Assembly: GCA_963845485.1 (NCBI GenBank) | Contig: CAWJSI010000015.1 | Location: forward strand, 248,001 to 312,000 | DNA: 64,000 nt | Source: Bog-756 sp963845485 | GTDB lineage: Bacteria; Actinomycetota; Acidimicrobiia; Acidimicrobiales; RAAP-2 | Direction: 5' to 3' | Shown here: in pieces, positions 52,051-60,434 of the stretch | How positions within the stretch are numbered: the first letter of the stretch is position 1 | Layout: every line of letters begins with the position of its first letter | Translations under genes and position numbers: made by a program | Notes under the pieces: generated by a model | Databases searched by the model: none | Told to the model about the DNA's origin: nothing | What the model saw: only the letters and a program-made list of their open reading frames with translations

Positions 52051-52806
52051 ATGCGCGTCCTGGTGGTGCTACCCACCTACAACGAGGTGGAGAACATCGA
52101 CAAGGTGCTCCGGAGGATCCGTGCCGCCCTGGTCGACGCCACTGTGCTGGTGGTCGATGACGGGAGCCCCGACGGCACCGCCGACACCGCCGAGGTCCTC
52201 GGCAAGGAGCTCGGGAACATCGAAATCCTCCGACGGTCCGGCAAGTCGGGACTGGGCACGGCCTACCGGGCCGGGTTCGCCTGGGGCCTCGAACGCGGGT
52301 TCGAGGCCTGCATCGAGATGGACGCTGATCTGTCCCACGAGCCCGAGGCCCTGCCCCAACTGGTGGAAGCACTCTCGGGCGGCTCGGAGCTGGCGGTCGG
52401 TTCCCGCTATGTTCCGGGCGGGATCATCCCCAACTGGGCCTGGCACCGTCGTCTACTGTCGAGGGGTGGCAACCTGTACGCGTCGGCCCTCCTCGGTCTC
52501 GGGGTGGCCGACTCCACCTCGGGGTTCCGGGCGTACTCAGCTACCGTCCTCCGCCGGATCGACCTCGACCGCATTCGGGCGGACGGTTACGGGTTCCAGA
52601 TCGAGATGACCTATCAGGCCAAGCGGGCCGGGGCCCACATCGTCGAGGTGCCCATCCGTTTCATCGATCGGGTCGAAGGTGAGTCGAAGATGTCCATGAT
52701 CATCGTGGTCGAGGCCCTGGGCCTCGTCACCTGGTGGGGACTCCTCCGGCTGGTCGAGGGAGTCCGAGGTCGACCGGCGCTCGCCGGCGACGCCACCCTC
52801 CCATGA
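52051..52806 (+). CDS. ppm1: Polyprenol-phosphate mannose synthase (DPM1-like)
   Basis: Family 2 glycosyltransferase of 251 residues that makes polyprenyl-phosphate mannose from GDP-mannose, the donor for later PIM or lipoglycan mannosylation. Motifs: LPTYNEVENIDKVL, VVDDGSPDGTAD, EMDADLSHEPEALP with the metal-binding Asp pair, GSRYVPGG, DSTSGFRAY and FIDRVEGESKMSM. No C-terminal membrane domain is present, as in actinobacterial synthases. It overlaps the response regulator gene by ATGA. The pimA gene is in the same window. Confidence 0.87.
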   Translation: MRVLVVLPTYNEVENIDKVLRRIRAALVDATVLVVDDGSPDGTADTAEVLGKELGNIEILRRSGKSGLGTAYRAGFAWGLERGFEACIEMDADLSHEPEALPQLVEALSGGSELAVGSRYVPGGIIPNWAWHRRLLSRGGNLYASALLGLGVADSTSGFRAYSATVLRRIDLDRIRADGYGFQIEMTYQAKRAGAHIVEVPIRFIDRVEGESKMSMIIVVEALGLVTWWGLLRLVEGVRGRPALAGDATLP

Positions 52807-53495
52807 CCGACGAGGGACGGGTACTCGTCGTCGACGACGAGCCGTACATCACCGACGTGGTGACCGCCGCGCTCCGGTTCGAGGGCTTCACCACCGAGGA
52901 GGCCTCCACCGGCCTCGACGGCCTGGAGAAAGCCCGGGCAGGACGGTGCGATCTCATCGTCCTCGACGTCATGTTGCCCGACATCGACGGGTTTGAGGTG
53001 TGCCAACGGCTGCGAGCCGAGCACATCGAGACACCGGTCCTCTTCCTCACCGCACGAGACGCCACAGCCGACAAGTTGGCCGGACTGGCGCGAGGCGACG
53101 ACTATGTCACCAAGCCCTTCAGCATCGACGAACTGGTGGCCCGGATCCGGGCCGTCCTGCGGCGCACCGGGCTGGAGGAGTACCTCGACGAAGGTCGCCT
53201 GCAATTCAGCGACCTGGTGGTCGATGTCGGGACCCACGAGGTCTGGCGGGGAGACCACCTCATCGATCTCACCGCCACCGAGTTCAAACTCCTCCACTTC
53301 TTGTTGCGCAACGCCCGCCAGGTGCTGTCCAAGTCCCAGATCCTCGACGCCGTCTGGGACGAGGGGTTCGTCGGGGACTCCAACATCGTGGAGATCTACA
53401 TCTCCTACCTCCGCAAGAAGGTCGACTGTTACGACCCGCCCCTGATCCACACCATCCGCCGGGTCGGGTACAGCCTGCGAGAACCCAGACCGTGA
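52803..53495 (+). CDS. OmpR-family response regulator
   Basis: DNA-binding regulator of 230 residues. The receiver has the acidic pair D11-D12, phosphoacceptor D55 (LIVLDVMLPD) and K104 (VTKPFS). The C-terminal winged helix includes IDLTATEFKLLHFLLRNARQVLSK and the recognition region VWDEGFVGDSNIVEIYISYLRKKV, similar to TrcR-type regulators. Before DDYVTKPF one residue of the usual G-A-D-D-Y turn is missing. It overlaps ppm1 in front and its kinase behind, so the three are probably translated together. Confidence 0.92.
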   Translation: MTDEGRVLVVDDEPYITDVVTAALRFEGFTTEEASTGLDGLEKARAGRCDLIVLDVMLPDIDGFEVCQRLRAEHIETPVLFLTARDATADKLAGLARGDDYVTKPFSIDELVARIRAVLRRTGLEEYLDEGRLQFSDLVVDVGTHEVWRGDHLIDLTATEFKLLHFLLRNARQVLSKSQILDAVWDEGFVGDSNIVEIYISYLRKKVDCYDPPLIHTIRRVGYSLREPRP

Positions 53496-55102
53496 CGCTG
53501 CGCCGCCGACTCGTGGTCACCATGATCGGGTTGGTGGCCTTCGGACTGGCCGCCGTCGACATCATCACCCTCACCTCCCTGCACTCCTACCTCTACGGGC
53601 GGGTCGACGACCAGCTCAGTGCGGCCAGCCACCAGATGGCTAGCTTCGTGACCCGGGCCGACAACCGGTCCTTCGCCATCACCCCGGCCTCCATCGGCAC
53701 CCATGTGGGTCCGGACGTGTACGTGGAACTGATCGATCCCATCCACCACGTTGTGATCTCACGCCCCTCGGACTCCCTCGGAGGCAAGGACCCCGCACCG
53801 GCCCTGCCGGCGTCGCTGCCGCTCGCCACCTCCGCGCGTTCTGCCGTGGGTCGACCCGATCAGGCCTATCGGCCGACGTCGGACTCGGTGACGGTGGGAT
53901 CGGTGGGCGGGCGAGGGCCGCGGTACCGCCTCCAAGCCCTGTCGGTGCACGGGAAGACCGTCGTGGTGGCGACCTCGTTGACCACGGTCAACGCCACCCT
54001 CAACTCGTTGCGGACCATCGAGTTGGCGGTGTCCCTCGGCCTCTTGGCCGCGTTGTTGTTGTTGATGACGCTGCTGATCCGCCAGGGGCTGCGACCACTC
54101 GAGGCCATGGCTAAACAAGCCGACGCCATCGCCGCGGGTGATCTCACCCGGCGGGTGGAGCCCACCGAGGGCGACGGGGAGATCGCCCGGCTCGGGCGCG
54201 CCCTGAACGGCATGCTGGCCCAGATCGAGACGGCATTCTCCCAACGGGCACGCTCCGAGGACCGTCTGCGGAGCTTCCTGTCGGACGCATCCCATGAGCT
54301 GCGCACCCCGCTCACCTCGATCCGGGGCTACGCGGAACTACTGCGCAAGGACGCCCTGGGCGATGAGGCGGCCCGGGACCGCGCCCTGTCACGGATCGAG
54401 AAAGAGGCGGCGCGGATGGGATCGCTCGTCGGCGACCTGGCCGTACTGGCCCGGGAGGGCGAGGGGCCGGCGCCGTCCCGGCACCGTGTCGACCTCGCTG
54501 CCGTGGCCGCCGACGCCGTGGAGGACGCCCGGACCGTCGACCCGGGGCGCCCCATCGAGCTCTGGGCTCCCGAGGAGGTGCCGGTGTCGGGGGACGACGT
54601 CCGCCTCCATCAGTTGGTGCACAACCTGGTGGACAATGCGCTGGCCCACACCCCGCCGGGAACTCTGGTCGAGGTGGGGGTGACCGTGCAGGGCCACGAG
54701 GCCCTGCTGCAGGTCCGGGACCGCGGCCCGGGGATGACACCGGAACAGGCTCAGCACGTGTTCGACCGCTTCTACCGGGGCGACACCGACCGCCTCGACG
54801 GCGGCTCGGGCCTGGGCCTGTTCATCGTGGCCACCCTGGCCCGCACGTTCGGGGGCTCCGCCCGCGTGGACACGGCGGTGGGCCAAGGATCCAACTTCAC
54901 CGTGGTCCTGCCCCTGTTCCGGGGTGATGTGGGGCACTGGGCAGAGCACGGTCCGCCCGACGGCCAGGGCCTCGGGCCCGTCCCGGGCAACGGTGCACCG
55001 CTGGCCGACGGTCTGGCGGCACCCGACGAACTCGGGGATCCGATTCCTACCGACGCGGCTGCGCCAGGAGGTGGAAGCCCCCGGGATGCTGGCGTCCATT
55101 GA
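53492..55102 (+). CDS. Sensor histidine kinase
   Basis: Membrane kinase of 536 residues, partner of the preceding regulator. TM1 is near 8-30, an extracellular sensor follows to about 170 (GTHVGPDVYVELIDP), TM2 is near 172-192 (LAVSLGLLAALLLLMTLLI), then HAMP, then HisKA with H268 in SDASHELRTPLTSIRGY, and HATPase with NLVDNALAHTPPG, RDRGPGM and GSGLGLFIV. The last 60 residues are Gly/Pro/Asp rich and outside the domain. GTG 53492 overlaps the regulator stop. The signal sensed is unknown. Confidence 0.92.
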   Translation: MTLRRRLVVTMIGLVAFGLAAVDIITLTSLHSYLYGRVDDQLSAASHQMASFVTRADNRSFAITPASIGTHVGPDVYVELIDPIHHVVISRPSDSLGGKDPAPALPASLPLATSARSAVGRPDQAYRPTSDSVTVGSVGGRGPRYRLQALSVHGKTVVVATSLTTVNATLNSLRTIELAVSLGLLAALLLLMTLLIRQGLRPLEAMAKQADAIAAGDLTRRVEPTEGDGEIARLGRALNGMLAQIETAFSQRARSEDRLRSFLSDASHELRTPLTSIRGYAELLRKDALGDEAARDRALSRIEKEAARMGSLVGDLAVLAREGEGPAPSRHRVDLAAVAADAVEDARTVDPGRPIELWAPEEVPVSGDDVRLHQLVHNLVDNALAHTPPGTLVEVGVTVQGHEALLQVRDRGPGMTPEQAQHVFDRFYRGDTDRLDGGSGLGLFIVATLARTFGGSARVDTAVGQGSNFTVVLPLFRGDVGHWAEHGPPDGQGLGPVPGNGAPLADGLAAPDELGDPIPTDAAAPGGGSPRDAGVH

Positions 55103-55913
55103 CCGCGGCTCGGGACCTCCCGTCGTGCTGCTCCACGGCCAGCCCGGTTCGGGGGCTTCGTTCGACCCGGTCACCGAACTCTTGGTACCCGAGTACCGGG
55201 TCCTCGCCCCGGACCGGATCGGCTACGGGAGGTCGGCCGGCGAAGCCCAGGGCCTCGCCGCCAACGCCGACCTGATCGCCGAGTTCATGAAGGAACGGGG
55301 CGCATGGCCGGCCACGGTGGTCGCCCACAGCTGGTCGGGAGGGGCGGCCGTCCTGTTGGCCGCCCGTCATGCGTCACTGGTGAAGAGCCTGGTTCTGGTG
55401 GGTGCGGCGTGCACCCCCGACAGCCTGAACGCCCTCGACCGGTGGTTGACCTACCCCGGCATAGGCGACGTCCTCACCGTGGCCGGCCTGGTGGGCATCG
55501 GAGAGGTGCTGCCGAGGCTCCGTCGGTTCACCGACTACGTGCCGAGTCGTTACCGCCAACAGGTGGCCACCGTCCTTCCCGACGAGCGGGTCCTCGGCGG
55601 TGGGCGGGGAGCGCTCGGCCGGCATCGTCGGACGTTCATGGTCGAACAGCGGGCCCTGACCAATGAGTTGCCCGCGGTGGTCGCCGCCCTCGATCGACTC
55701 GACCTACCGGTGGCGGTGGTGTCCGGTCAGTGGGATCTGGTCGTGCCCCCAGGCGCGGCGGAGACCCTGGCCCGGGCGATTCCAGGAGCGGAACTGGTCT
55801 TTTTGGCCCGCGCCGGGCACTTCGTCGCCCGCGACGACCCCTCGTCCCTGGCCGAGGTCATCCGGTGGGCCGACCAGGCGGGTTCGGTCAACACGCCCGA
55901 CCCGGTGGCGTAG
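55086..55913 (+). CDS. Alpha/beta hydrolase
   Basis: A 275-residue alpha/beta hydrolase. The oxyanion loop is LLHGQPGSG (15-23) and the nucleophile elbow AHSWSGGAA with S82; the glycine usual two places after the serine is S84. The acid is the Asp in VVSGQWDLVVP, and the histidine is in ARAGHFVARD. DRIGYGRS is typical of haloalkane dehalogenase/epoxide hydrolase-like members. The substrate is unknown. ATG 55086 lies 17 bases inside the kinase gene end. It converges on menF. Confidence 0.82.
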   Translation: MLASIDRGSGPPVVLLHGQPGSGASFDPVTELLVPEYRVLAPDRIGYGRSAGEAQGLAANADLIAEFMKERGAWPATVVAHSWSGGAAVLLAARHASLVKSLVLVGAACTPDSLNALDRWLTYPGIGDVLTVAGLVGIGEVLPRLRRFTDYVPSRYRQQVATVLPDERVLGGGRGALGRHRRTFMVEQRALTNELPAVVAALDRLDLPVAVVSGQWDLVVPPGAAETLARAIPGAELVFLARAGHFVARDDPSSLAEVIRWADQAGSVNTPDPVA

Positions 55914-55975
55914 GAAGCGATCAGAGGACGCCGTCAGGAATGGGTCAGCCCACCGCGTGCTGGGCCGCCGGACCC

Positions 55976-57292
55976 TCAGCGGTGGTGAAGGTGATGCCGG
56001 GGGCGAGGGCATGGAAGGCCGCCGTCGAATTTGAGGTTGACCTCGACGAGCTCGGTCTTCGGGTCCGACCCCCGTACGATCCCGACGCCGGCAGCGAGGA
56101 GGGCGTCCGTGTCGGCGACCGTCATGGCCCGGATCCCGATCATCCAGCGCCCGTCACCCCGTGCATCCACGTAGCCCACCGGTCCGGCGAAGTGCCCCCG
56201 GGGCTCGGGCTCGAGGCGGTCGATGAGTTCGAGGGCCACGTCACGGGGGACCCCGCCCACCGCCGGCGTGGGATGGAGGGCGGCCACGAGGTCGAGAGCC
56301 GTCGGGATCGAACCGTCCCCGCGTCGGGCGAGCAAGCCGACGACGGTGGTCCCGAGGTGGGTGATGTTGTGGAGGTGGACGAGGTCGGGGTGGGCAGGAA
56401 CGTCGAGATCGGTGCACAGGGGGGCGAGAGTCTCCCCGATGGCCTCCACCACCAATCGGTGCTCGGCACTGTCCTTGCTCGATGTGAGGAGCTCACGGGG
56501 CAGGACGCTCGTTTCCCCGTGGGTCCGGTCGGTGGTGCCGGCCAACGGGCGGCAGCGAACCCGGTCCCCGGTCCGCTCCACCAGAAGCTCGGGGCTGGCT
56601 CCGACCAGCTGACCCCGGGAGGTCGGGAGGGAGAACAAAGAGGCGGTGGGTTCGATCCCGTGCCACCGCTCGAGTAGGGCGGCCACCGCGATGGGCTCGT
56701 CCATCCGTACCTCCACCTGACGCGACACCACCACCTTGGTGACCTCGTTGCGCTCGACGGCTCCAACGGACTCGGCCACCATGGCCTCGAACGACGAGTC
56801 CGTCGTGTGGGGGACGATGGTCGGGACCCGCCCGGGCACCGGGGCGGACCGCTGGGAGCGCTCGTCGTACTGGTCGACCAGCCACGAGCGCAGTCCGGCC
56901 GAGCTGACCGGCAGCTCGGCGGCATCGGAGCTGAGCACGGTCACCCACTCGGTGCCGGAGGCCTCGAGGCCGTAGGTGATGGCCGGAACCACCAGGGATC
57001 CCTGAACGGTGCGGTCAAAGGGGAGAGCGGCAAAGGCGATCACCCCCGAGGTCGACGGATCGAACCGGTCCTCGCAGCCGATGGCGGCCAGGCAACGGGC
57101 CACCCCGTCCACGTCGGCGGAGCCGTCGAGGCCGTGGGGTAGATCGAGGGTGCACGCCGCACCCAACCCCACCAAGGTGCGGTCCTCGGTGCTGAACAGC
57201 ATTCCTGTGGACCCGGCCAGGGCGAAGGGGTCGAGTCGGGGACCCGGATCGAGGGGGAGTCGAACCCCTGCGAGCGTCGCCACCGAGGTCAC
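55976..57292 (-). CDS. menF: Isochorismate synthase
   Basis: Chorismate-utilising enzyme of 438 residues that makes isochorismate, the first committed step of menaquinone synthesis. The general base is K186 in VTKVVVSRQVEV. GQLVGASPELLVERTGDRV, RPLAGTTDRTHGE, HNITHLGTTV and GYVDARGDGRWMIGIRAM follow family order. It starts with GTG 57292, overlapping the menG stop by four bases. A siderophore-type isochorismate role (EntC) is less likely given the menG neighbour. The last 15 residues are His/Arg/Pro rich. Confidence 0.88.
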   Translation of the reverse strand: MTSVATLAGVRLPLDPGPRLDPFALAGSTGMLFSTEDRTLVGLGAACTLDLPHGLDGSADVDGVARCLAAIGCEDRFDPSTSGVIAFAALPFDRTVQGSLVVPAITYGLEASGTEWVTVLSSDAAELPVSSAGLRSWLVDQYDERSQRSAPVPGRVPTIVPHTTDSSFEAMVAESVGAVERNEVTKVVVSRQVEVRMDEPIAVAALLERWHGIEPTASLFSLPTSRGQLVGASPELLVERTGDRVRCRPLAGTTDRTHGETSVLPRELLTSSKDSAEHRLVVEAIGETLAPLCTDLDVPAHPDLVHLHNITHLGTTVVGLLARRGDGSIPTALDLVAALHPTPAVGGVPRDVALELIDRLEPEPRGHFAGPVGYVDARGDGRWMIGIRAMTVADTDALLAAGVGIVRGSDPKTELVEVNLKFDGGLPCPRPRHHLHHR

Positions 57293-58023
57293 GGTCGCCC
57301 GGTTCGGGTGGCGGTGATGAGTTGGCTCAGGCCGCCCGAGAGGGGTCGCTGATTCACCGACGAGAAGCCGGCCTCTGCGAGCATGGCGCGGAGCTCGTCG
57401 GTTCCGGGCAGGTAGGCGGTGGAGCGGGGCAGGTAGCGGTAGGCGGCGCGGTCCGAAAGAAGGCCGCCGATGACCGGCACCACCCGGCGAAACCAGATCC
57501 GGTGTCCGACGAGGAGCAGGCCGTGATGGGGTTCAGCCACCTCTAACAAGCTGATCCGACCTCCGGGGCGGACCACCCGCCCGAACTCGCCGAACACCGT
57601 TGCGAGCTCGGTGAAGTTCCGGAGGGCATAGCCACAGGTGATTCCGTCGACCGACGCCGGACCCAGGGGAAGGGCGGCCCCGTCGGCCTGGGCCAGCGGC
57701 GCTCCGGTGCTGTTGGCTACGAGCATGCCCCACGACAGATCCATGCCGACCGGCACCAATCCCGCCGCGGACAGGATGCGGAGGAAGTCGCCGGTTCCAC
57801 AGGCCAGGTCGAGGACCCGGGCCCCGTCGGGCAACCCGAGGGCCCGGGCCGACTGCTTTCGCCAGCGCACATCGAGCCCGAAGGTCATCATCCGATTCAC
57901 CAGGTCGTAGCGGGGAGCGATGGTGTCGAACATGGAGCGGACGAGGGCGGTCTTCTCCGGGCCGGTGGGAAGGTCGGCCTCGGCGGCCCGGGCGGCGGCG
58001 TCGAGGCTCGGGGAGTCGCTCAT
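57289..58023 (-). CDS. menG: Demethylmenaquinone methyltransferase
   Basis: SAM-dependent UbiE/MenG-type methyltransferase of 244 residues performing the last step of menaquinone synthesis. FDTIAPRYDLVNRMMTFGLD is the signature start, VLDLACGTGDF (70-80) binds SAM, GYALRNFTELATVFGEFGRVVRPGG the second signature, and a C-terminal LSGGLSQLI region follows. ATG 58023 overlaps the stop of the MerR-type gene, and its own stop overlaps menF, so MerR-menG-menF is one coupled operon. Confidence 0.92.
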   Translation of the reverse strand: MSDSPSLDAAARAAEADLPTGPEKTALVRSMFDTIAPRYDLVNRMMTFGLDVRWRKQSARALGLPDGARVLDLACGTGDFLRILSAAGLVPVGMDLSWGMLVANSTGAPLAQADGAALPLGPASVDGITCGYALRNFTELATVFGEFGRVVRPGGRISLLEVAEPHHGLLLVGHRIWFRRVVPVIGGLLSDRAAYRYLPRSTAYLPGTDELRAMLAEAGFSSVNQRPLSGGLSQLITATRTGRP

Positions 58024-58964
58024 CGGCCACCCGAGAGGGCGCCATCGGCCGTAACCCCGTCCGGCACGATCTCGGCAGGCCGGTGGACCGTTCCGCCCAT
58101 CTCGATACCGGCCTGGTCGCCGATGGCCCGCCGCTCGGCATCGGAGCCCTCCTCTTCCACATGATCGAGGGCCACGCTGATCAGGGTGCGGGTGAAGTGG
58201 TGGCCCACCAGTGTGTTGACCGCGGGGAGGAGTTCGGCGTAGGCCTGCAGTAGGCGTTCGATGTGGGGCTCGTCCGCGGCAGCCGGACCCCCCTCTTCGC
58301 CGGGGTGTTCGGTACGCAGGGGTCCCCGCACGAAGGTCGAGAACATGGCCACGGCCTCTCGGGCCACGGCCTCGGTGGCCTCGTGGTGGCGTCGGGCCAG
58401 GTCGAGGAGGGCCGAGAGGGGGATACCCCACTCCAACAACAAGAGCCCGGCGCGGGCGGCCGCCACATCGGCCTCGGTGTAGCGGTCCTGGCCGGTGATG
58501 CGGCGGGGGATGAGCAGCCCTTCTGCCTCCACGGCCTTCAAGAGGGCGAGCGGCATGCCGGTGGCCTCGGCGAGATCCTCCAAGGTGAGGGAGGGCCCTG
58601 ACTCCGAGCCGATCAGATCGGCGGTGGCACCGACGGCTCGAGCGGATTCTGACGCCGTGGTGGCGACGGAGGACTCGGACGAGCCCGTCCGTCCCGCCTC
58701 GTCCCGCCAGCCCGACAGCTCGCCGAGTAGGGCCTCGTCGGCGGCGTCCAACTCGCCCGAGACCAGGCGGACGATGGTCGCCAGGGTGAACCCGCGTCCC
58801 TGGAGGGAACGGATCCGGGCCAGCCGCTCGAGATGGTCGTCGCCGTACCAGGCCACGCGGCCCTCCCGCCGGGGCGGTTCCAGCAGACCCTTGCTCTGGT
58901 AGTAGCGGATGGTGTCGACCGTCACGTCGGCCCGGGCCGACAGCTGTTCGACGCGCATCTCCAT
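58020..58964 (-). CDS. Tandem-MerR transcriptional regulator
   Basis: A 314-residue regulator with two MerR-type winged helices. The first (4-70) reads VEQLSARADVTVDTIRYYQSKGLLEP with a second-wing block LARIRSLQGRGFTL. The second (about 126-190) reads LTLEDLAEATGMPLALLKAVEAEGLL-type sequence, then DRYTEADVAAARAGLLLLEWGIPLSAL. The C-terminal part is helical, with HH-rich and acidic stretches, and may be a sensor or dimer domain; no cysteine cluster for metal binding is visible. TAGAGT ends seven bases before ATG 58964, indicating a leaderless mRNA. It leads menG and menF through ATGA overlap. Confidence 0.82.
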   Translation of the reverse strand: MEMRVEQLSARADVTVDTIRYYQSKGLLEPPRREGRVAWYGDDHLERLARIRSLQGRGFTLATIVRLVSGELDAADEALLGELSGWRDEAGRTGSSESSVATTASESARAVGATADLIGSESGPSLTLEDLAEATGMPLALLKAVEAEGLLIPRRITGQDRYTEADVAAARAGLLLLEWGIPLSALLDLARRHHEATEAVAREAVAMFSTFVRGPLRTEHPGEEGGPAAADEPHIERLLQAYAELLPAVNTLVGHHFTRTLISVALDHVEEEGSDAERRAIGDQAGIEMGGTVHRPAEIVPDGVTADGALSGGR

Positions 58965-58971
58965 GTCGACC

Positions 58972-58977
58972 ACTCTA
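58972..58977 (-). promoter_or_regulatory. -10 of leaderless merR-menG-menF operon
   Basis: TAGAGT on the minus strand ends seven bases before ATG 58964. Confidence 0.55.
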
Positions 58978-58985
58978 GGAGTAAT

Positions 58986-59004
58986 CGCTCGTACTATCCG
59001 AGCG
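58986..59004. promoter_or_regulatory. Candidate operator of the tandem-MerR gene
   Basis: CGCTCG (58986-58991) and CGAGCG (58999-59004) form an inverted repeat with a seven-base spacer that covers the -35 area of the merR promoter. Position suggests autoregulation; no binding data. Confidence 0.35.
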
Positions 59005-59122
59005 CGGGCTCTCAGGGTGGCGTGCGGGATCGGATCAGCCGGCGGCCGGGTCGGGAACGGGCCCGGCACCGACGAGCGCGGGCACCAGGTTGGGCTGGTC
59101 GACCGGGTTGGGTGGCGGAGTG

Positions 59123-59578
59123 CTAGTAGAAGTAGCGGTAGACCACTTCGGCCACGCAGCTGGGCTTCGTCGAACCCTCGGTCTCGAAGGTGACGTCGAG
59201 GGAGACCTGAACCCCGCCCTTGACGTCCTCGGCCCCGGCCACGGTGACGCCCAGGCGCAAGTTGCTGTCGACAGGCACGGGGGCCGGGAACCGGACCTTG
59301 TTGCACCCGTAGTTGACGCCCATGGACGCGCCCTCGACGACCAGAACCTCGCCGAGGAAGACCGGGGCGAGGGAGAGCGTCAGGTAGCCGTGGGCGATGG
59401 CCGTTCCGAAGGGGCCGCTCTTGGCCCGCTCGGGGTCCACATGAATCCACTGGTGGTCACCGGTGGCTTCGGCGAACTGGTTGATCTGGGCCTGGTCGAT
59501 GCGGTGCCATTCGCTGTAGCCGAGATGCTGCCCGACCAGTTCGTGGAATTTGTCGATGCCCTGCACGGTGGTTGCCAT
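59123..59578 (-). CDS. MaoC-like (R)-specific enoyl-CoA hydratase
   Basis: A 151-residue single hot-dog hydratase that adds water to trans-2-enoyl-CoA or a related thioester. The catalytic pair is D41 and H46 in EATGDHQWIHVDPERA, a variant of the hydratase-2 motif in which the usual Asn-Pro is Gln-Trp. GPFGTAIAHGYLTLSL and YGCNKVRFPAPVPVDS complete the family pattern. TACAGT ends eight bases before ATG 59578. A 158-base gap without a clear feature other than the operator separates it from the MerR gene. Confidence 0.9.
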   Translation of the reverse strand: MATTVQGIDKFHELVGQHLGYSEWHRIDQAQINQFAEATGDHQWIHVDPERAKSGPFGTAIAHGYLTLSLAPVFLGEVLVVEGASMGVNYGCNKVRFPAPVPVDSNLRLGVTVAGAEDVKGGVQVSLDVTFETEGSTKPSCVAEVVYRYFY

Positions 59579-59586
59579 GACCTAAG

Positions 59587-59592
59587 ACTGTA
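59587..59592 (-). promoter_or_regulatory. -10 of leaderless maoC-like gene
   Basis: TACAGT on the minus strand ends eight bases before ATG 59578. Confidence 0.45.
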
Positions 59593-59698
59593 CGGGAGAG
59601 CGGGGGGGCCGACCACCCCGGGTCCCCACGGCGCCGACTGCTGGGGTGAGGTGCTCCTTCGTCCGCGCCGCAGAGCGTCCTTACCCGGGTCTGGTCGG

Positions 59699-59704
59699 TA
59701 CGCT
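59699..59704 (+). promoter_or_regulatory. -10 of leaderless VIT-like gene
   Basis: TACGCT ends seven bases before ATG 59712. Confidence 0.5.
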
Positions 59705-59711
59705 GCACTCG

Positions 59712-60404
59712 ATGGCCATGCAACACAGTCACCGCAACCTGCAAGGCGGCGGAGCCCGGGCCGCCGTGTTCGGGGTGAGCGACGGCCTCGTCTCCAACGT
59801 GGCCTTGATCCTCGGGATGGCCGGCGCCCACTCGTCGGCGTCGGCCGTCCGGCTGGCCGGCGTGGCCGGCCTCATCGCCGGGTCATTTTCAATGGCCGCC
59901 GGTGAGTACGTCTCCATGCGGGCCCAATCCGAGCTGATGTTGCGTGAACTCGACGTGGAGCGGGACGCCATCCGCCACGAGCCCGAGGACGAGCGCAGGG
60001 AGCTCGCCGCCATCTACCGCAGCCGCGGCCTCGACAACGACATGGCCGACGAGCTCTCGGTGAAGATGATGAGCGACCCCGAACTCGCACTCGAGACCCA
60101 TGCCCGTGAGGAGCTGGGCATCAACCCCGATGAGACGGGCAACCCACTCCAGGCCGCCGTCTCGTCGTTCGTGATGTTCGCCCTGGGCGCGTTCATTCCT
60201 CTGGTGCCGTGGCTGATCACCGGGGGAACGACGGCCATCTTGTGGTCCGTCGCCCTCACCGCGGTGAGCGCCTTTGCGGTCGGAGCCGCCTTGGCCGTGT
60301 TCACCGGTCGCCCCTGGCTCTGGTCGGCGACGCGCCAGTTGCTCATCTCGGGGATCGCCGCCGGCGTGACCTACGGCGTGGGTCACCTCATCGGCACACG
60401 CTGA
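59712..60404 (+). CDS. VIT1/CCC1-family iron or manganese transporter
   Basis: A 230-residue membrane protein of the vacuolar iron transporter family that exports or stores Fe2+/Mn2+. GVSDGLVSNVALILGMAGA is the first helix, GSFSMAAGEYVSMRAQSE the family signature, then a cytoplasmic metal-binding hairpin rich in Glu/Asp (ELDVERDAIRHEPEDERREL), and three C-terminal helices. The N-terminus (MAMQHSHRN) carries histidines. Start ATG 59712 has a leaderless-type promoter. It converges on mshD with a 30-base gap. Confidence 0.88.
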   Translation: MAMQHSHRNLQGGGARAAVFGVSDGLVSNVALILGMAGAHSSASAVRLAGVAGLIAGSFSMAAGEYVSMRAQSELMLRELDVERDAIRHEPEDERRELAAIYRSRGLDNDMADELSVKMMSDPELALETHAREELGINPDETGNPLQAAVSSFVMFALGAFIPLVPWLITGGTTAILWSVALTAVSAFAVGAALAVFTGRPWLWSATRQLLISGIAAGVTYGVGHLIGTR

Positions 60405-60434
60405 CCGGGCCGTCCTGACCCGCTCTGGACAGGC

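Noticed and set aside
57250..57275. TpsiC-arm-like sequence (GGGGTTCGACTCCCC on the minus strand), suggesting a tRNA 3' end
   Set aside because: It encodes conserved-position residues at the menF N-terminus, no acceptor, D or anticodon arm can be built around it, and menG coding sequence adjoins it.
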